64,000 nt of DNA from contig JAEWXC010000026.1 of the NCBI GenBank assembly GCA_023396115.1, positions 29,616 through 93,615 of the forward strand, given 5' to 3'. Within the stretch, counting starts at the first letter, position 1; each line of letters opens with the position of its first letter. Positions 1 to 8,412 of this stretch are shown here, one piece after another. The notes below the pieces were generated by a model. The model had not been told where the DNA came from. It worked only from the letters and a program-made list of their open reading frames with translations, and did no database searches. The position numbers were made by a program, and so were the translations under genes. The stretch comes from Actinomycetes bacterium (GTDB lineage: Bacteria; Actinomycetota; Actinomycetes; Propionibacteriales; Nocardioidaceae).

Positions 1-427
1 CGGCGTCGGCGGGGCTGGGCGGGGCGTCGAGACCCAGGATCCTGGCCACCATGAACCCGACCTGCGCCTTGTCGGCCCGACCGGACCCGGAGACCGCGGC
101 CTTCACCTCGGACGGGGTGTGCATCGCCACCGGCAGCCCCCGGCGGGCGGCGGCCACCAGCGCGATGCCGCTGGCCTGGGCGGTGCCCATGATCGTGGAG
201 ACGTCCGAGCGCGCGAACACCCGCTCGACCGCCACCGCGTCGGGCCGGTACTCGTCGAGCCAGGAGTCGATGCCCTTCTCGATGGTCACCAGCCGGGCCG
301 CCACCGGCTCGTGGGCACTGGTGCGCACCACGTTGACGTCGACCATCCGCAGCGGCCGGCCGACCTGCCCCTCGACGACCCCGATGCCGCAGCGGGTGAG
401 GCCGGGGTCGATGCCGAGCACCCGCAC
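1..427 (-). CDS. ruvC: Crossover junction endodeoxyribonuclease RuvC (3' end outside window)
   Basis: RuvC resolves Holliday junctions together with the RuvAB branch migration motor. The N-terminus reads MRVLGIDPGLTRCG, with the first catalytic aspartate at residue 7 in the RNase H-like fold, and VAVERVF supplies the second acidic residue. About 142 residues are visible and the C-terminus lies beyond base 1. The GTG start at 427 was chosen because the MRVLGIDPG beginning is typical of the family and a GGGAGG Shine-Dalgarno lies five bases upstream. A perfect LexA box sits about 46 bases upstream of the start, so the gene probably opens an SOS-induced ruvCAB operon. Downstream order cannot be seen. 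Confidence 0.95.
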   Translation of the reverse strand, partial: MRVLGIDPGLTRCGIGVVEGQVGRPLRMVDVNVVRTSAHEPVAARLVTIEKGIDSWLDEYRPDAVAVERVFARSDVSTIMGTAQASGIALVAAARRGLPVAMHTPSEVKAAVSGSGRADKAQVGFMVARILGLDAPPSPADA

Positions 428-473
428 GACGACCTCCCACGACTCCACCGCGGCCCGGACGGCCGCGACTCTA

Positions 474-487
474 CGAACACGTGTTCG
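474..487. promoter_or_regulatory. LexA (SOS) box upstream of ruvC
   Basis: The sequence CGAACACGTGTTCG is a perfect palindrome matching the actinobacterial LexA operator CGAAC-N4-GTTCG. It lies in the yebC-ruvC gap, about 46 bases before the ruvC start. A second copy of the same motif lies upstream of recA in this window, which supports the assignment. Confidence 0.88.
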
Positions 488-546
488 ACACCCTAGCGGC
501 TCGCCGGGGCGGCGCCGGGGCCCGACACGCGGCCGCGGAGCGGGCC

Positions 547-1335
547 TCAGCCCTCCAGCTCGGCCATCACGTCGTCGGGCACGTCCACGTTGGAGTAGAC
601 GTCCTGCACGTCGTCGAGGTCCTCGAGCGCGTCGATCAGCTGGAAGACCTTCTCGGCGGCCGCGGCGTCGACCGGGATGTCCATGGTCGCCACGAAGGCC
701 ACGTCGGCGGAGTCGTAGTCGACACCGGCCTCCTGCAGGGCGCTGCGGACCGCGACCATGTCGTTGGTCTCCGAGATCACCTGCCAGGACTCGCCCAGGT
801 CGTTGACCTCCTCGGCGCCGGCCTCCAGGGTCGCCTCCAGGACGTCGTCCTCGCTGACCTGCTGGACGGTCGTGTCCTTGCCCTCGCCGTTCTCCTGGGA
901 CTTGGCCACCACGACCACGCCCTTGCGGTTGAACAGCCGCGAGACCGAGCCGGGGTCGGCCAGGGTGCCGCCGTTGCGGCTGACCGCGGTCCGGACCTCC
1001 ATCGCGGCGCGGTTGCGGTTGTCGGTGAGGCACTCGACCAGGAGCGCGACGCCCTGCGGGCCGTAGACCTCGTAGGTGATCGGCTCGTAGTCGACGCCGC
1101 CACCCTCCAGGCCACCGCCGCGCTTGACCGCGGAGTCGATGTTCTTGTTGGGCACCGACTGCTTCTTGGCCTTCTGCACGGCGTCGAAGAGGGTCGGATT
1201 GCCGGCCAGGTCGGGGCCGCCGGTCTTCGCGGCGATCTCGATGTTCTTGATCAGCTTGGCGAAGAGCTTGCCGCGCTTGGCGTCGATGGCCGCCTTCTTG
1301 TGCTTCGTGGTGGCCCACTTGGAATGGCCGGACAT
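547..1335 (-). CDS. yebC: YebC/PmpR family regulatory protein
   Basis: The 262-residue protein begins MSGHSKWATTKHKKAAIDA, the signature N-terminus of the YebC/TACO1 family. Family members act as DNA-binding regulators or as translation factors that relieve ribosome stalling; the sequence does not say which role applies. Length is normal (about 240-255 plus a short acidic tail). An AGGAG Shine-Dalgarno precedes the ATG. The gene lies between pdxT and ruvC, the usual actinobacterial order. Confidence 0.95.
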   Translation of the reverse strand: MSGHSKWATTKHKKAAIDAKRGKLFAKLIKNIEIAAKTGGPDLAGNPTLFDAVQKAKKQSVPNKNIDSAVKRGGGLEGGGVDYEPITYEVYGPQGVALLVECLTDNRNRAAMEVRTAVSRNGGTLADPGSVSRLFNRKGVVVVAKSQENGEGKDTTVQQVSEDDVLEATLEAGAEEVNDLGESWQVISETNDMVAVRSALQEAGVDYDSADVAFVATMDIPVDAAAAEKVFQLIDALEDLDDVQDVYSNVDVPDDVMAELEG

Positions 1336-1373
1336 CGGCGCTCCTTCGTCTCGGGCGACCCGGGGGCCGCGTG

Positions 1374-2045
1374 TCAGTCGGCGGACCCGGCAGTGTCGCG
1401 GTCCCCCGCGGGCCGGCCACGCCGGACCCCCTCGAGGAACAGTCGGTGGATCCGGGCGTCAGCACCCACCTCGGGGTGGAACGCCGTGGCCAGCAGCTGG
1501 CCCTGCCGGACCGCGACAATCCTACCGTCAGCCCGGGCCAGCACCTCGACACCCGCACCGACGGCCTCGACGGCGGGGGCCCGGATGAAGGTGGCCCGGA
1601 CCGGTGCGTCGAGTCCGGCGAAGGTCAGGTCCTCCTCGAAGGAGTCGACCTGGCGGCCGAAGGCGTTGCGGCGCACGGTGACGTCGAGCCCGCCGATGGT
1701 CTCCTGCCCTGCGGCCGCGTCGAGCACCCGGTCGGCGAGCAGGATCATCCCGGCGCAGGTGCCCAGCACCGGGAGTCCGCCCGCGACCGCGGCCCGCAGC
1801 GGCTCCAGGAGCTCGAAGGTGCGGGCCAGCTTGGCGATGGTGGTGGACTCCCCGCCGGGCAGCACGAGTCCCTCGACCTCCGCCAGCTCCTCGACCCGCC
1901 GCACGGTGCAGGCCCGGGCGCCGGCGGCCTCGAGGGCTGCCAGGTGGTCGGCCACGCCTCCCTGCAGGGCCAGGACCCCGATCAGCGGTCGCCCCGCGGC
2001 CCACCCGGCGGTCGGTTCGCCGCCGAGAACACCCGGACGCGGCAT
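1374..2045 (-). CDS. pdxT: Pyridoxal 5'-phosphate synthase glutaminase subunit PdxT
   Basis: PdxT is the class I glutamine amidotransferase that hydrolyses glutamine and channels ammonia to PdxS for PLP synthesis. The 223-residue product shows IGVLALQGG at residues 22-30, the oxyanion strand LPGGEST near 62-68, the nucleophile in LGTCAGM (Cys97), and the His190/Glu192 pair in FHPE. The ATG at 2045 gives about 20 extra residues before the core; I found no better start closer in. The open frame continues upstream but is not coding there. PdxS lies 1.9 kb upstream on the same strand, separated by two opposite-strand flavoenzyme genes, so the two subunits are not in one simple operon. Confidence 0.93.
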   Translation of the reverse strand: MPRPGVLGGEPTAGWAAGRPLIGVLALQGGVADHLAALEAAGARACTVRRVEELAEVEGLVLPGGESTTIAKLARTFELLEPLRAAVAGGLPVLGTCAGMILLADRVLDAAAGQETIGGLDVTVRRNAFGRQVDSFEEDLTFAGLDAPVRATFIRAPAVEAVGAGVEVLARADGRIVAVRQGQLLATAFHPEVGADARIHRLFLEGVRRGRPAGDRDTAGSAD

Positions 2046-2192
2046 CGTCACGTCCAACGTCGACGGCCTGTGGGGGCCGTGACGACGCTCACCCGAGAGG
2101 TCGCCGAGTCCGGGAATCCCTCCAAGTGGTTCCGCGTTCAACTTCACGTCGGCGGCCATCCCGCCACCTCTCTCTCGAACCCAGGAGTTCCC

Positions 2193-2729
2193 ATGACCAC
2201 CATCGGCTACGTCGTCGGTTCCCTCTCGTCCACCTCGATCAACCGCAAGGTGATCGACGCGATCGGTCTCAACGCCCCCGAGGGCGTGCAGCTGCGCGAG
2301 ATCCCGATCAAGGACCTGCCGCTGTACTCGCAGGACCACGACGCCGACTTCCCGCCCGTGGCCCGCGACTTCAAGGCCGCCATCGACGCCTCCGACGCCG
2401 TCGTCGTGGCCACCCCGCAGTTCAACGACTCGTTCTCCGGTGTCGTGAAGAACGCCGTCGACTGGTCCTCGCGCCCGTGGGGCCAGCACTCGTTCAACGG
2501 CAAGCCGGTTGCCGTCGCGTCCGCCTCGGTCGCCCCGCACGGTGGCGCCAAGGCCGCCGACCTGCTGGCCCAGGTACTGGCCTTCGGTGAGGCCCGCGTC
2601 AGCGACGGGCGCCTCTCGGTCGCGGTCGGCGAGGACACCTTCGACGCCGACGGCAACTTCGCCGACGTCGCGCTGCGCGAGCAGGCCCGCGGCTTCGTCA
2701 CCGCCCTGGCCGGTTCCGTCCAGAACTGA
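2193..2729 (+). CDS. NAD(P)H-dependent FMN reductase family flavoprotein
   Basis: The 178-residue protein has a flavodoxin-like fold. The phosphate-binding loop GSLSSTSINRKV is near residues 8-19, and TPQFNDSFSGVVKNAVDWSSRP corresponds to the usual P-x-Y-N-x-S-x-x-G-x-L-K-N-A-x-D-W motif, with Phe in place of the common Tyr. Such enzymes reduce FMN or quinones using NAD(P)H. AGGAG at 2183-2187 precedes the ATG. The gene is divergent from pdxT and is followed by a strong terminator, so it is probably monocistronic. FMN, its probable cofactor, is also the substrate of PNP-type chemistry, but no direct link to PLP synthesis is shown. Confidence 0.85.
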   Translation: MTTIGYVVGSLSSTSINRKVIDAIGLNAPEGVQLREIPIKDLPLYSQDHDADFPPVARDFKAAIDASDAVVVATPQFNDSFSGVVKNAVDWSSRPWGQHSFNGKPVAVASASVAPHGGAKAADLLAQVLAFGEARVSDGRLSVAVGEDTFDADGNFADVALREQARGFVTALAGSVQN

Positions 2730-2802
2730 GCCGGCTCCCCGACGCACCGGCCCATCCGGCCGGTGTCCGCTCCCGTCCACCACCCCCCCCGGGACGGAGC
2801 GT

Positions 2803-2851
2803 GCAGGGCCCCGCGACCGCCCACCAGCCTGGACCGGTCGCGGGGCCCTGC
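2803..2851 (+). terminator. Intrinsic-type terminator after the FMN reductase gene
   Basis: A perfect 16-base-pair stem (GCAGGGCCCCGCGACC at 2803-2818 with its complement at 2836-2851) encloses a 17-base loop. No U-tract follows, which is common for actinobacterial terminators. Confidence 0.75.
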
Positions 2852-2890
2852 TGCGTCCGGGGACCGGCGGACCGGTCGTAGGCTCGGGGC

Positions 2891-3952
2891 ATGAGCGCGA
2901 CACGTGCCGACCACCTCCAGGCCGTCCTGGACCGTCCGTTGCCGGTCTGGGCCGCCCCGATGGCCGGGGTCTCCTCCCCCGCCCTGGCGGCCGCGGTCAG
3001 CGAGGCAGGCGGTCTGGGCTGTCTGGCCGGCGGACTGCTCGGCGCGGGCGCCTTGGCCGAGGAGGTCGACGCCTACCGCAGCGCCACCCGGGCGCCGGTG
3101 CTGGTCAACCTGTTCACCCCGCAGACCGACCGCAGCGCCGAGCTCGGACCCGAGTTCGCCCGGTACGCCGCCGAGCTCGGCCCGACCGCGGCTCGCCACG
3201 GCACCGAGGTCGGGACCGCCCGGCACGACCACGACCAGTTCGAGGAGAAGCTCGCCCACCTGCTGGACGCCCCGGTCGAGGCCGTGACCTTCACCTTCGG
3301 GCCGGTCGAGCCCGACGTCGTGGGCCGGCTGCAGGACGTGGGGACCGCGGTCGGATTCACCGTGACCTCGCGGCACGAGGCCGACCTGGCCGTGGCCCTG
3401 GGGGCGGACTTCCTGGTCGCCCAGGGCGCGGGCGCCGGGGGCCACCGGGGCACCTGGCACCTCTCCGACGTCCCCAACGAGCTGGACACCGCCGAGGTCC
3501 TGGCGCAGGTGCTGCCCACCGGGTTGCCGGTGGTCGCCACCGGCGGCGTGGACGGCCCGGACGGGGTCCGGGCACTGCTCGGGGCCGGGGCGGTCGCGGT
3601 CGCGGTCGGCACCCTGTTCGTCCCGAGCGCCGGTTCGCGGGCCTCCGCCGCGCACGTCGCGGCCCTGCGCGACCCGGCGCGGGTCGAGGCGCGGGTGACC
3701 CGGGCGTTCACCGGCCGCCCCGCGCGCAGCCTGGTCAACGACTTCGTCCGCGAGCACGACGGGCACGCCCCGGCCGCCTACCCCGACGTGCACCACCAGA
3801 GCCGCCCGATCCGGGCCGCCTCCGCGGCGGCCGGGGACCCCGAGGGCATCGCACTGTGGTCGGGATCGGGACACCGCGCCCTGTGGCCGCAGGCCGAGCC
3901 GGTCGTCGCGACCGACCCGGCCGAGCTCACCCGCCAGCTCGCCGGGGGCTGA
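2891..3952 (+). CDS. Nitronate monooxygenase family protein
   Basis: The 353-residue protein belongs to the 2-nitropropane dioxygenase/nitronate monooxygenase family of FMN-dependent TIM barrels. The N-terminal APMAGVSSP matches the family substrate/FMN motif. AQGAGAGGHRG near residues 176-186 is the hallmark phosphate/catalytic segment, and VVATGGVDG and GAVAVAVGTLFV supply the second phosphate-binding region. It probably oxidises nitronates or related acids to protect the cell; the real substrate is unknown. It stands alone on the plus strand between pdxT and pdxS. Confidence 0.85.
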   Translation: MSATRADHLQAVLDRPLPVWAAPMAGVSSPALAAAVSEAGGLGCLAGGLLGAGALAEEVDAYRSATRAPVLVNLFTPQTDRSAELGPEFARYAAELGPTAARHGTEVGTARHDHDQFEEKLAHLLDAPVEAVTFTFGPVEPDVVGRLQDVGTAVGFTVTSRHEADLAVALGADFLVAQGAGAGGHRGTWHLSDVPNELDTAEVLAQVLPTGLPVVATGGVDGPDGVRALLGAGAVAVAVGTLFVPSAGSRASAAHVAALRDPARVEARVTRAFTGRPARSLVNDFVREHDGHAPAAYPDVHHQSRPIRAASAAAGDPEGIALWSGSGHRALWPQAEPVVATDPAELTRQLAGG

Positions 3953-3978
3953 GCCGGCGTCCGTCCCGGTCGGCGGGG

Positions 3979-4893
<915 letters not shown>

Positions 4894-4924
4894 CGGGTGG
4901 TTCCTCCAGCTCTCGCGTCAGACT

Positions 4925-4962
4925 TTTGACCTAGGCCAAAAAGTAGCATGGTCCGGGCCAAA
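4925..4962. promoter_or_regulatory. Candidate PdxR/MocR operator between pdxS and its divergent regulator
   Basis: An imperfect palindrome TTTGACCTAGGCCAAA occupies 4925-4940. Its half-site GGCCAAA (4934-4940) is repeated as GGCCAAA at 4956-4962, 22 bases or about two helical turns away. Direct repeats plus an inverted repeat between divergent genes match what is known of MocR/PdxR operators. The region is clearly more AT-rich than its surroundings, so it probably also holds the promoters. Confidence 0.6.
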
Positions 4963-5019
4963 GCATCCGCGTACGATCACGCCTCGGGCCGCACGGGCAC
5001 CGGGAACCGGAAGGACACG

Positions 5020-6369
5020 ATGGACAGAGTCAGCGACACCGCCATCACGGGCTCGACCGCAGCGGAGCTGACCGAGAGCGTGCGCGACCTGATCGACACC
5101 GGACAGCTCGGCGCCGGCGACCCCCTGCCCCCGGTCCGCGCGCTGGCCGACCACCTGGGCGTCAACCGCAACACGGTGGTCGCGGGCTACCGGCAGCTCG
5201 CCCAGGCCGGGCTGGTGGTCACCCAGGGCCGGGCCGGCACCCGGATCGCCACCCTCACCCCCACGCCCGACGAGGGATACGCCGGGGACAGCCCGCTGCG
5301 TGACGTGGCCAGCAACAACCCCGACCCCACCCGGATCCCCGACGCCACCCCGGTCCTGGCGGCACTCCCCCGCCGTCCGGTGCTCTACGGCGAGCCGGTC
5401 GTCGACGCCGGGCTCGGCGCCTGGGCCACCGACTGGATCGCCGCCGACCTGGCCGGCGCGGACGGCCCCGAGGAGTTCCGGCTCTCGATCACCTCCGGGG
5501 CCGTGGACGCCGTGGAGCGGTTGCTGTCGCAGTCGCTGACCCGCGACGACGCGGTCGCCCTGGAGGTGCCCTGCTTCCTGGCCAGCCTCCAGACCGTCCG
5601 CCTGGGCGGCTACCGGGCCGTGGGCGTGCCGGTCGACGACGAGGGGATGACCCCCGACGGCCTGCGCCACGCCCTGGACCAGGGCATCCGGGCGGTGGTG
5701 ACCACCCCCCGGGCGCAGAACCCGACCGGCACCGGGCTGAGCGCCCGACGGGCCGACGAGTTGCGCGCCGTGCTGGCCGAGCACCCCTACGTGCTGGTGA
5801 TCGAGGACGACCACTTCTCGCTGCTCTCCCAGCAGCCGTTCCGCAGCATCGTGGGCCCCGGGCACCGCCGGTGGGCGCTGGTCCGCTCGGTCTCGAAGTT
5901 CCTCGGACCGGACTCGTGCGTGGCGCTCGTGGCCTCCGACACCCACACCGCCGACCGGCTGGCGCTGCGGCTGCGGCCCGGCACCACCTGGGTCAGCCAC
6001 CTGCTGCAGCGCCTGGCCCACGCCCAGCTCGCTGACGCCGGCGTGCTGGAGCAGATCCGCAGCACCGGGCGGCACTACGCCGAACGCAACGCCGCTTTCG
6101 CGGCACTGCTCAGCACGGCGGGGTTGCCCACCCGGGCCGGTGAGGGGTTGAGCCTGTGGGTCGACACCGGGTCACCCGCGGAGCGGACCGTGGCCCAGTT
6201 GATGCGACGCGGCTGGTTGGCCCGTGCTGGGGACGAGTTCGCGCTGTGGGCCGACCCCGACCTGCCCTCACGCCACGTCCGGCTCACCGTGCACCACCTC
6301 GACGACGCCGAGCAGGGAGCGCTCGCGGCCGACGTGGTCGCGGCCGCCGCCGAGGCGCGCGGCAGCTGA
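5020..6369 (+). CDS. MocR/PdxR-type GntR-family regulator with aminotransferase domain
   Basis: The 449-residue protein joins an N-terminal GntR winged helix (PLPPVRALADHLGVNRNTVVAGYRQL... near residues 30-70) to a fold-type I aminotransferase domain. The PLP lysine lies in RSVSKFLGP. This layout defines the MocR family. PdxR members bind PLP and control pdxST, which fits the divergent pdxS here. The ATG at 5020 follows AAGGA by a few bases and is preferred to an upstream ATG at 4948, which falls inside the operator. I infer activation or repression of pdxS but cannot tell which. Confidence 0.88.
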   Translation: MDRVSDTAITGSTAAELTESVRDLIDTGQLGAGDPLPPVRALADHLGVNRNTVVAGYRQLAQAGLVVTQGRAGTRIATLTPTPDEGYAGDSPLRDVASNNPDPTRIPDATPVLAALPRRPVLYGEPVVDAGLGAWATDWIAADLAGADGPEEFRLSITSGAVDAVERLLSQSLTRDDAVALEVPCFLASLQTVRLGGYRAVGVPVDDEGMTPDGLRHALDQGIRAVVTTPRAQNPTGTGLSARRADELRAVLAEHPYVLVIEDDHFSLLSQQPFRSIVGPGHRRWALVRSVSKFLGPDSCVALVASDTHTADRLALRLRPGTTWVSHLLQRLAHAQLADAGVLEQIRSTGRHYAERNAAFAALLSTAGLPTRAGEGLSLWVDTGSPAERTVAQLMRRGWLARAGDEFALWADPDLPSRHVRLTVHHLDDAEQGALAADVVAAAAEARGS

Positions 6370-6376
6370 GCCGGAG

Positions 6377-7012
6377 TCAGCCGGCGTCCGGACCCTGGGC
6401 GGCGTCGTGCTCGAGGGCCTGCCGGTACACCTTCCGCACCCGGAACACCACCGTGTAGGCCGAGGCCAGGGCCAGCGCCCAGAGGGTGACGTACATCAGC
6501 ACCGGCAGGTCGAAGATCGCGCCCAGGCCGGTCATCACCAGGATCGACACCAGCCGGTCCGCGCGCTCGGCGATGCCGCCCTTGGCGTCCATGCCCAGCG
6601 ACTCGGCGCGCGCCCGGGCGTACGAGGTCACCGACCCCATCACCAGGCACCACAGCGACACGCACAAGTACAGGTAGGAGTCCCCCGGCCCGGCGAAGTA
6701 GAGCGCCAGCCCGCCGAAGATCGCGCCGTCGCCGATCCGGTCCAGCGTGGAGTCCCAGAAGGCCCCGAACTTGGAGCTGCGGCCCGACAGCCGCGCCATC
6801 TGGCCGTCAACGAGGTCGGAGAAGACGAAGGCGGTGATGAACAGGACGCCGTACAGCAGCTCGCCGCGCGGGAAGAACGCCAGTGCGCCGACGACGACAC
6901 CCAGGGTCCCCACGAAGGTGACCGTGTCCGGGCTGATCCCCAGGCGGAGGAACAGCTTCACGATCGGCGCCAGGAGGACGCCCTGCCAGAAGTTCTTGAA
7001 CCGGTCCAACAT
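6377..7012 (-). CDS. pgsA1: CDP-alcohol phosphatidyltransferase, probable phosphatidylinositol phosphate synthase
   Basis: The 211-residue membrane protein carries the complete CDP-alcohol phosphotransferase motif: D66, D69-G70, A73-R74, G83, D87 and D91. Several hydrophobic segments surround it. The order thrS-HIT-(IMPase)-pgsA matches the mycobacterial thrS-HIT-pgsA1 cluster, where the enzyme makes phosphatidylinositol phosphate from CDP-diacylglycerol and inositol 1-phosphate; I infer the substrate from that synteny. The Shine-Dalgarno is weak. A second paralogue at 55710-56351 sits in the pgsA3/PGP synthase context. Confidence 0.85.
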   Translation of the reverse strand: MLDRFKNFWQGVLLAPIVKLFLRLGISPDTVTFVGTLGVVVGALAFFPRGELLYGVLFITAFVFSDLVDGQMARLSGRSSKFGAFWDSTLDRIGDGAIFGGLALYFAGPGDSYLYLCVSLWCLVMGSVTSYARARAESLGMDAKGGIAERADRLVSILVMTGLGAIFDLPVLMYVTLWALALASAYTVVFRVRKVYRQALEHDAAQGPDAG

Positions 7013-7067
7013 CTCGGGCGTGAGGCTACCCGCCGCCGCCCCCGGCCGCCGAGTCGGGGACCGTCGA

Positions 7068-7862
7068 TCAGTCGCGCAGCAGCGCCGCGGCCTCCGCGAC
7101 CGCCGTCGGCACACCGGCCAGGTGCCAGTCCACCCCGGCGGCGTGCACGGTGCTGCTCACGCCCCCGACCGACGCGATCAGGGCATCGCCGGGGAGCCGG
7201 TCCCACGCCGGCAGCGAGTGCTGCACCAGCAGCTCGGCGCGGCCGGCCGCGACATCGGTGGCGTCCAGGCTGCTCGACCCGGTCATCCGCAGGGTGGCGG
7301 CCGCGCCGGCGACGCGACGCCAGGCCCGGCCGACCGCGGTGTCGTGGTGCGGCGGGTGCAGGTAGGTGAGCAGGTTGGCCCTGGCCAGGGCGTGGTCCAC
7401 CAGCGGTGCCAGTGCGGCACCGTCCTCGGTGGCCACCGACCCGGGTCCACCCACCCAGACCCGGGCGGCTCCCCCGCCGGCGACGGCGCCGAGCAGCGGG
7501 GTGGAGCCGTCGACCAGGGCGGCCGCGCAGCACCAGCGTTCCCCGGCCCGGGTGAAGTTGTAGGTGCCGTCGAGCGGGTCCAGGACCCAGGTCCGGCCCG
7601 AGGTGCCCGGCCGGCTGGTGCCCTCCTCGCCCAGCACCCCGTCCTCGGGGCGGTGGGTCTCCAGCACGGCCAGCATCGCGGCCTCGGCCGCCTCGTCGGC
7701 GGCGGTCACCACGTCGGTGAGGTTGTTCTTCTCCCGGACCGGGCCGGTGAGCGCCTCGGCCCACTGCCCGAACGCCGTCGCGAGCCCGGTCCGCACCAGC
7801 TCGGCCGCGACCTGCGCGTCGGTCCAGTCGGCACCGGCGACCGGGGTGGGGGTCACCCCCAT
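7068..7862 (-). CDS. Inositol monophosphatase family protein
   Basis: The 264-residue protein shows the Mg-dependent sugar phosphatase motifs GEEG (78-81), WVLDPLDGTYNF (92-103, metal ligands Asp95 and Asp98) and AWDRLPGDALI near residue 220 (a variant of WDxxAG, with the metal-binding Asp kept). Substrates of this family include inositol phosphates, histidinol phosphate and PAP. Its place between the HIT gene and the phosphatidylinositol phosphate synthase gene, with a 10-base overlap with the HIT gene, points to inositol lipid metabolism. Histidinol phosphatase (HisN) is the main alternative. Confidence 0.85.
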   Translation of the reverse strand: MGVTPTPVAGADWTDAQVAAELVRTGLATAFGQWAEALTGPVREKNNLTDVVTAADEAAEAAMLAVLETHRPEDGVLGEEGTSRPGTSGRTWVLDPLDGTYNFTRAGERWCCAAALVDGSTPLLGAVAGGGAARVWVGGPGSVATEDGAALAPLVDHALARANLLTYLHPPHHDTAVGRAWRRVAGAAATLRMTGSSSLDATDVAAGRAELLVQHSLPAWDRLPGDALIASVGGVSSTVHAAGVDWHLAGVPTAVAEAAALLRD

Positions 7863-8404
7863 GCTCCGGCCAGCAGGTCGCGGGTCTCCCCGAGCAGCTG
7901 CGGCAGCACCTTGGTGGAGCCGGTGACGGTGATGAAGTTGGCGTCGCCCACCCAGCGCGGCACGACGTGCTGGTGCAGGTGCATCGCCAACGAACCACCG
8001 GCCGCCGACCCCAGGTTGAGGCCGACGTTGAGCGCGTTCGGGCTGCTGACCCGCTTGATGGTGGCGACCGCCGTGCGGGTCATCTCCATCAGCTCGACCG
8101 CCTCCGGGGTGGTGAGGTCCTCCAGCTCGGAGACGTGCCGGTACGGGATGACCATGAGGTGGCCGGGGTTGTAGGGGTGCAGGTTGAGCACCGCGTAGCA
8201 GCTCTCCCCCCGCGCCACGACCAGGCCGTCGCTGTCGGTCAGCGTGGGGATCCGGCAGAACGGGCACGACGGCCCGTCGTCGGCCCTCTCCTGCGGCTCG
8301 TCCTCCCGCCGGATGTAGGCCATCCGGTAGGGCGTCCAGAGCCGCTGCAGGCCGTCGGCCTCGCCGACCCCGTCCTGCACCGGTCCGTCGCCGGTCCCAC
8401 CCAC
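7853..8404 (-). CDS. HIT family nucleotide hydrolase/phosphorylase
   Basis: The 183-residue protein carries the histidine triad HLHQH at residues 142-146 and a CPFC zinc pair at 47-50. The order with thrS and pgsA matches the mycobacterial HIT protein reported as a diadenosine tetraphosphate phosphorylase. Aminoacyl-tRNA synthetases make AP4A as a side product, so linkage to thrS is sensible. The GTG start at 8404 is eight bases after thrS; the first 25 residues look unconserved, so the true start could be internal. Confidence 0.85.
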   Translation of the reverse strand: MGGTGDGPVQDGVGEADGLQRLWTPYRMAYIRREDEPQERADDGPSCPFCRIPTLTDSDGLVVARGESCYAVLNLHPYNPGHLMVIPYRHVSELEDLTTPEAVELMEMTRTAVATIKRVSSPNALNVGLNLGSAAGGSLAMHLHQHVVPRWVGDANFITVTGSTKVLPQLLGETRDLLAGAWG

Positions 8405-8412
8405 GCCGGGGC

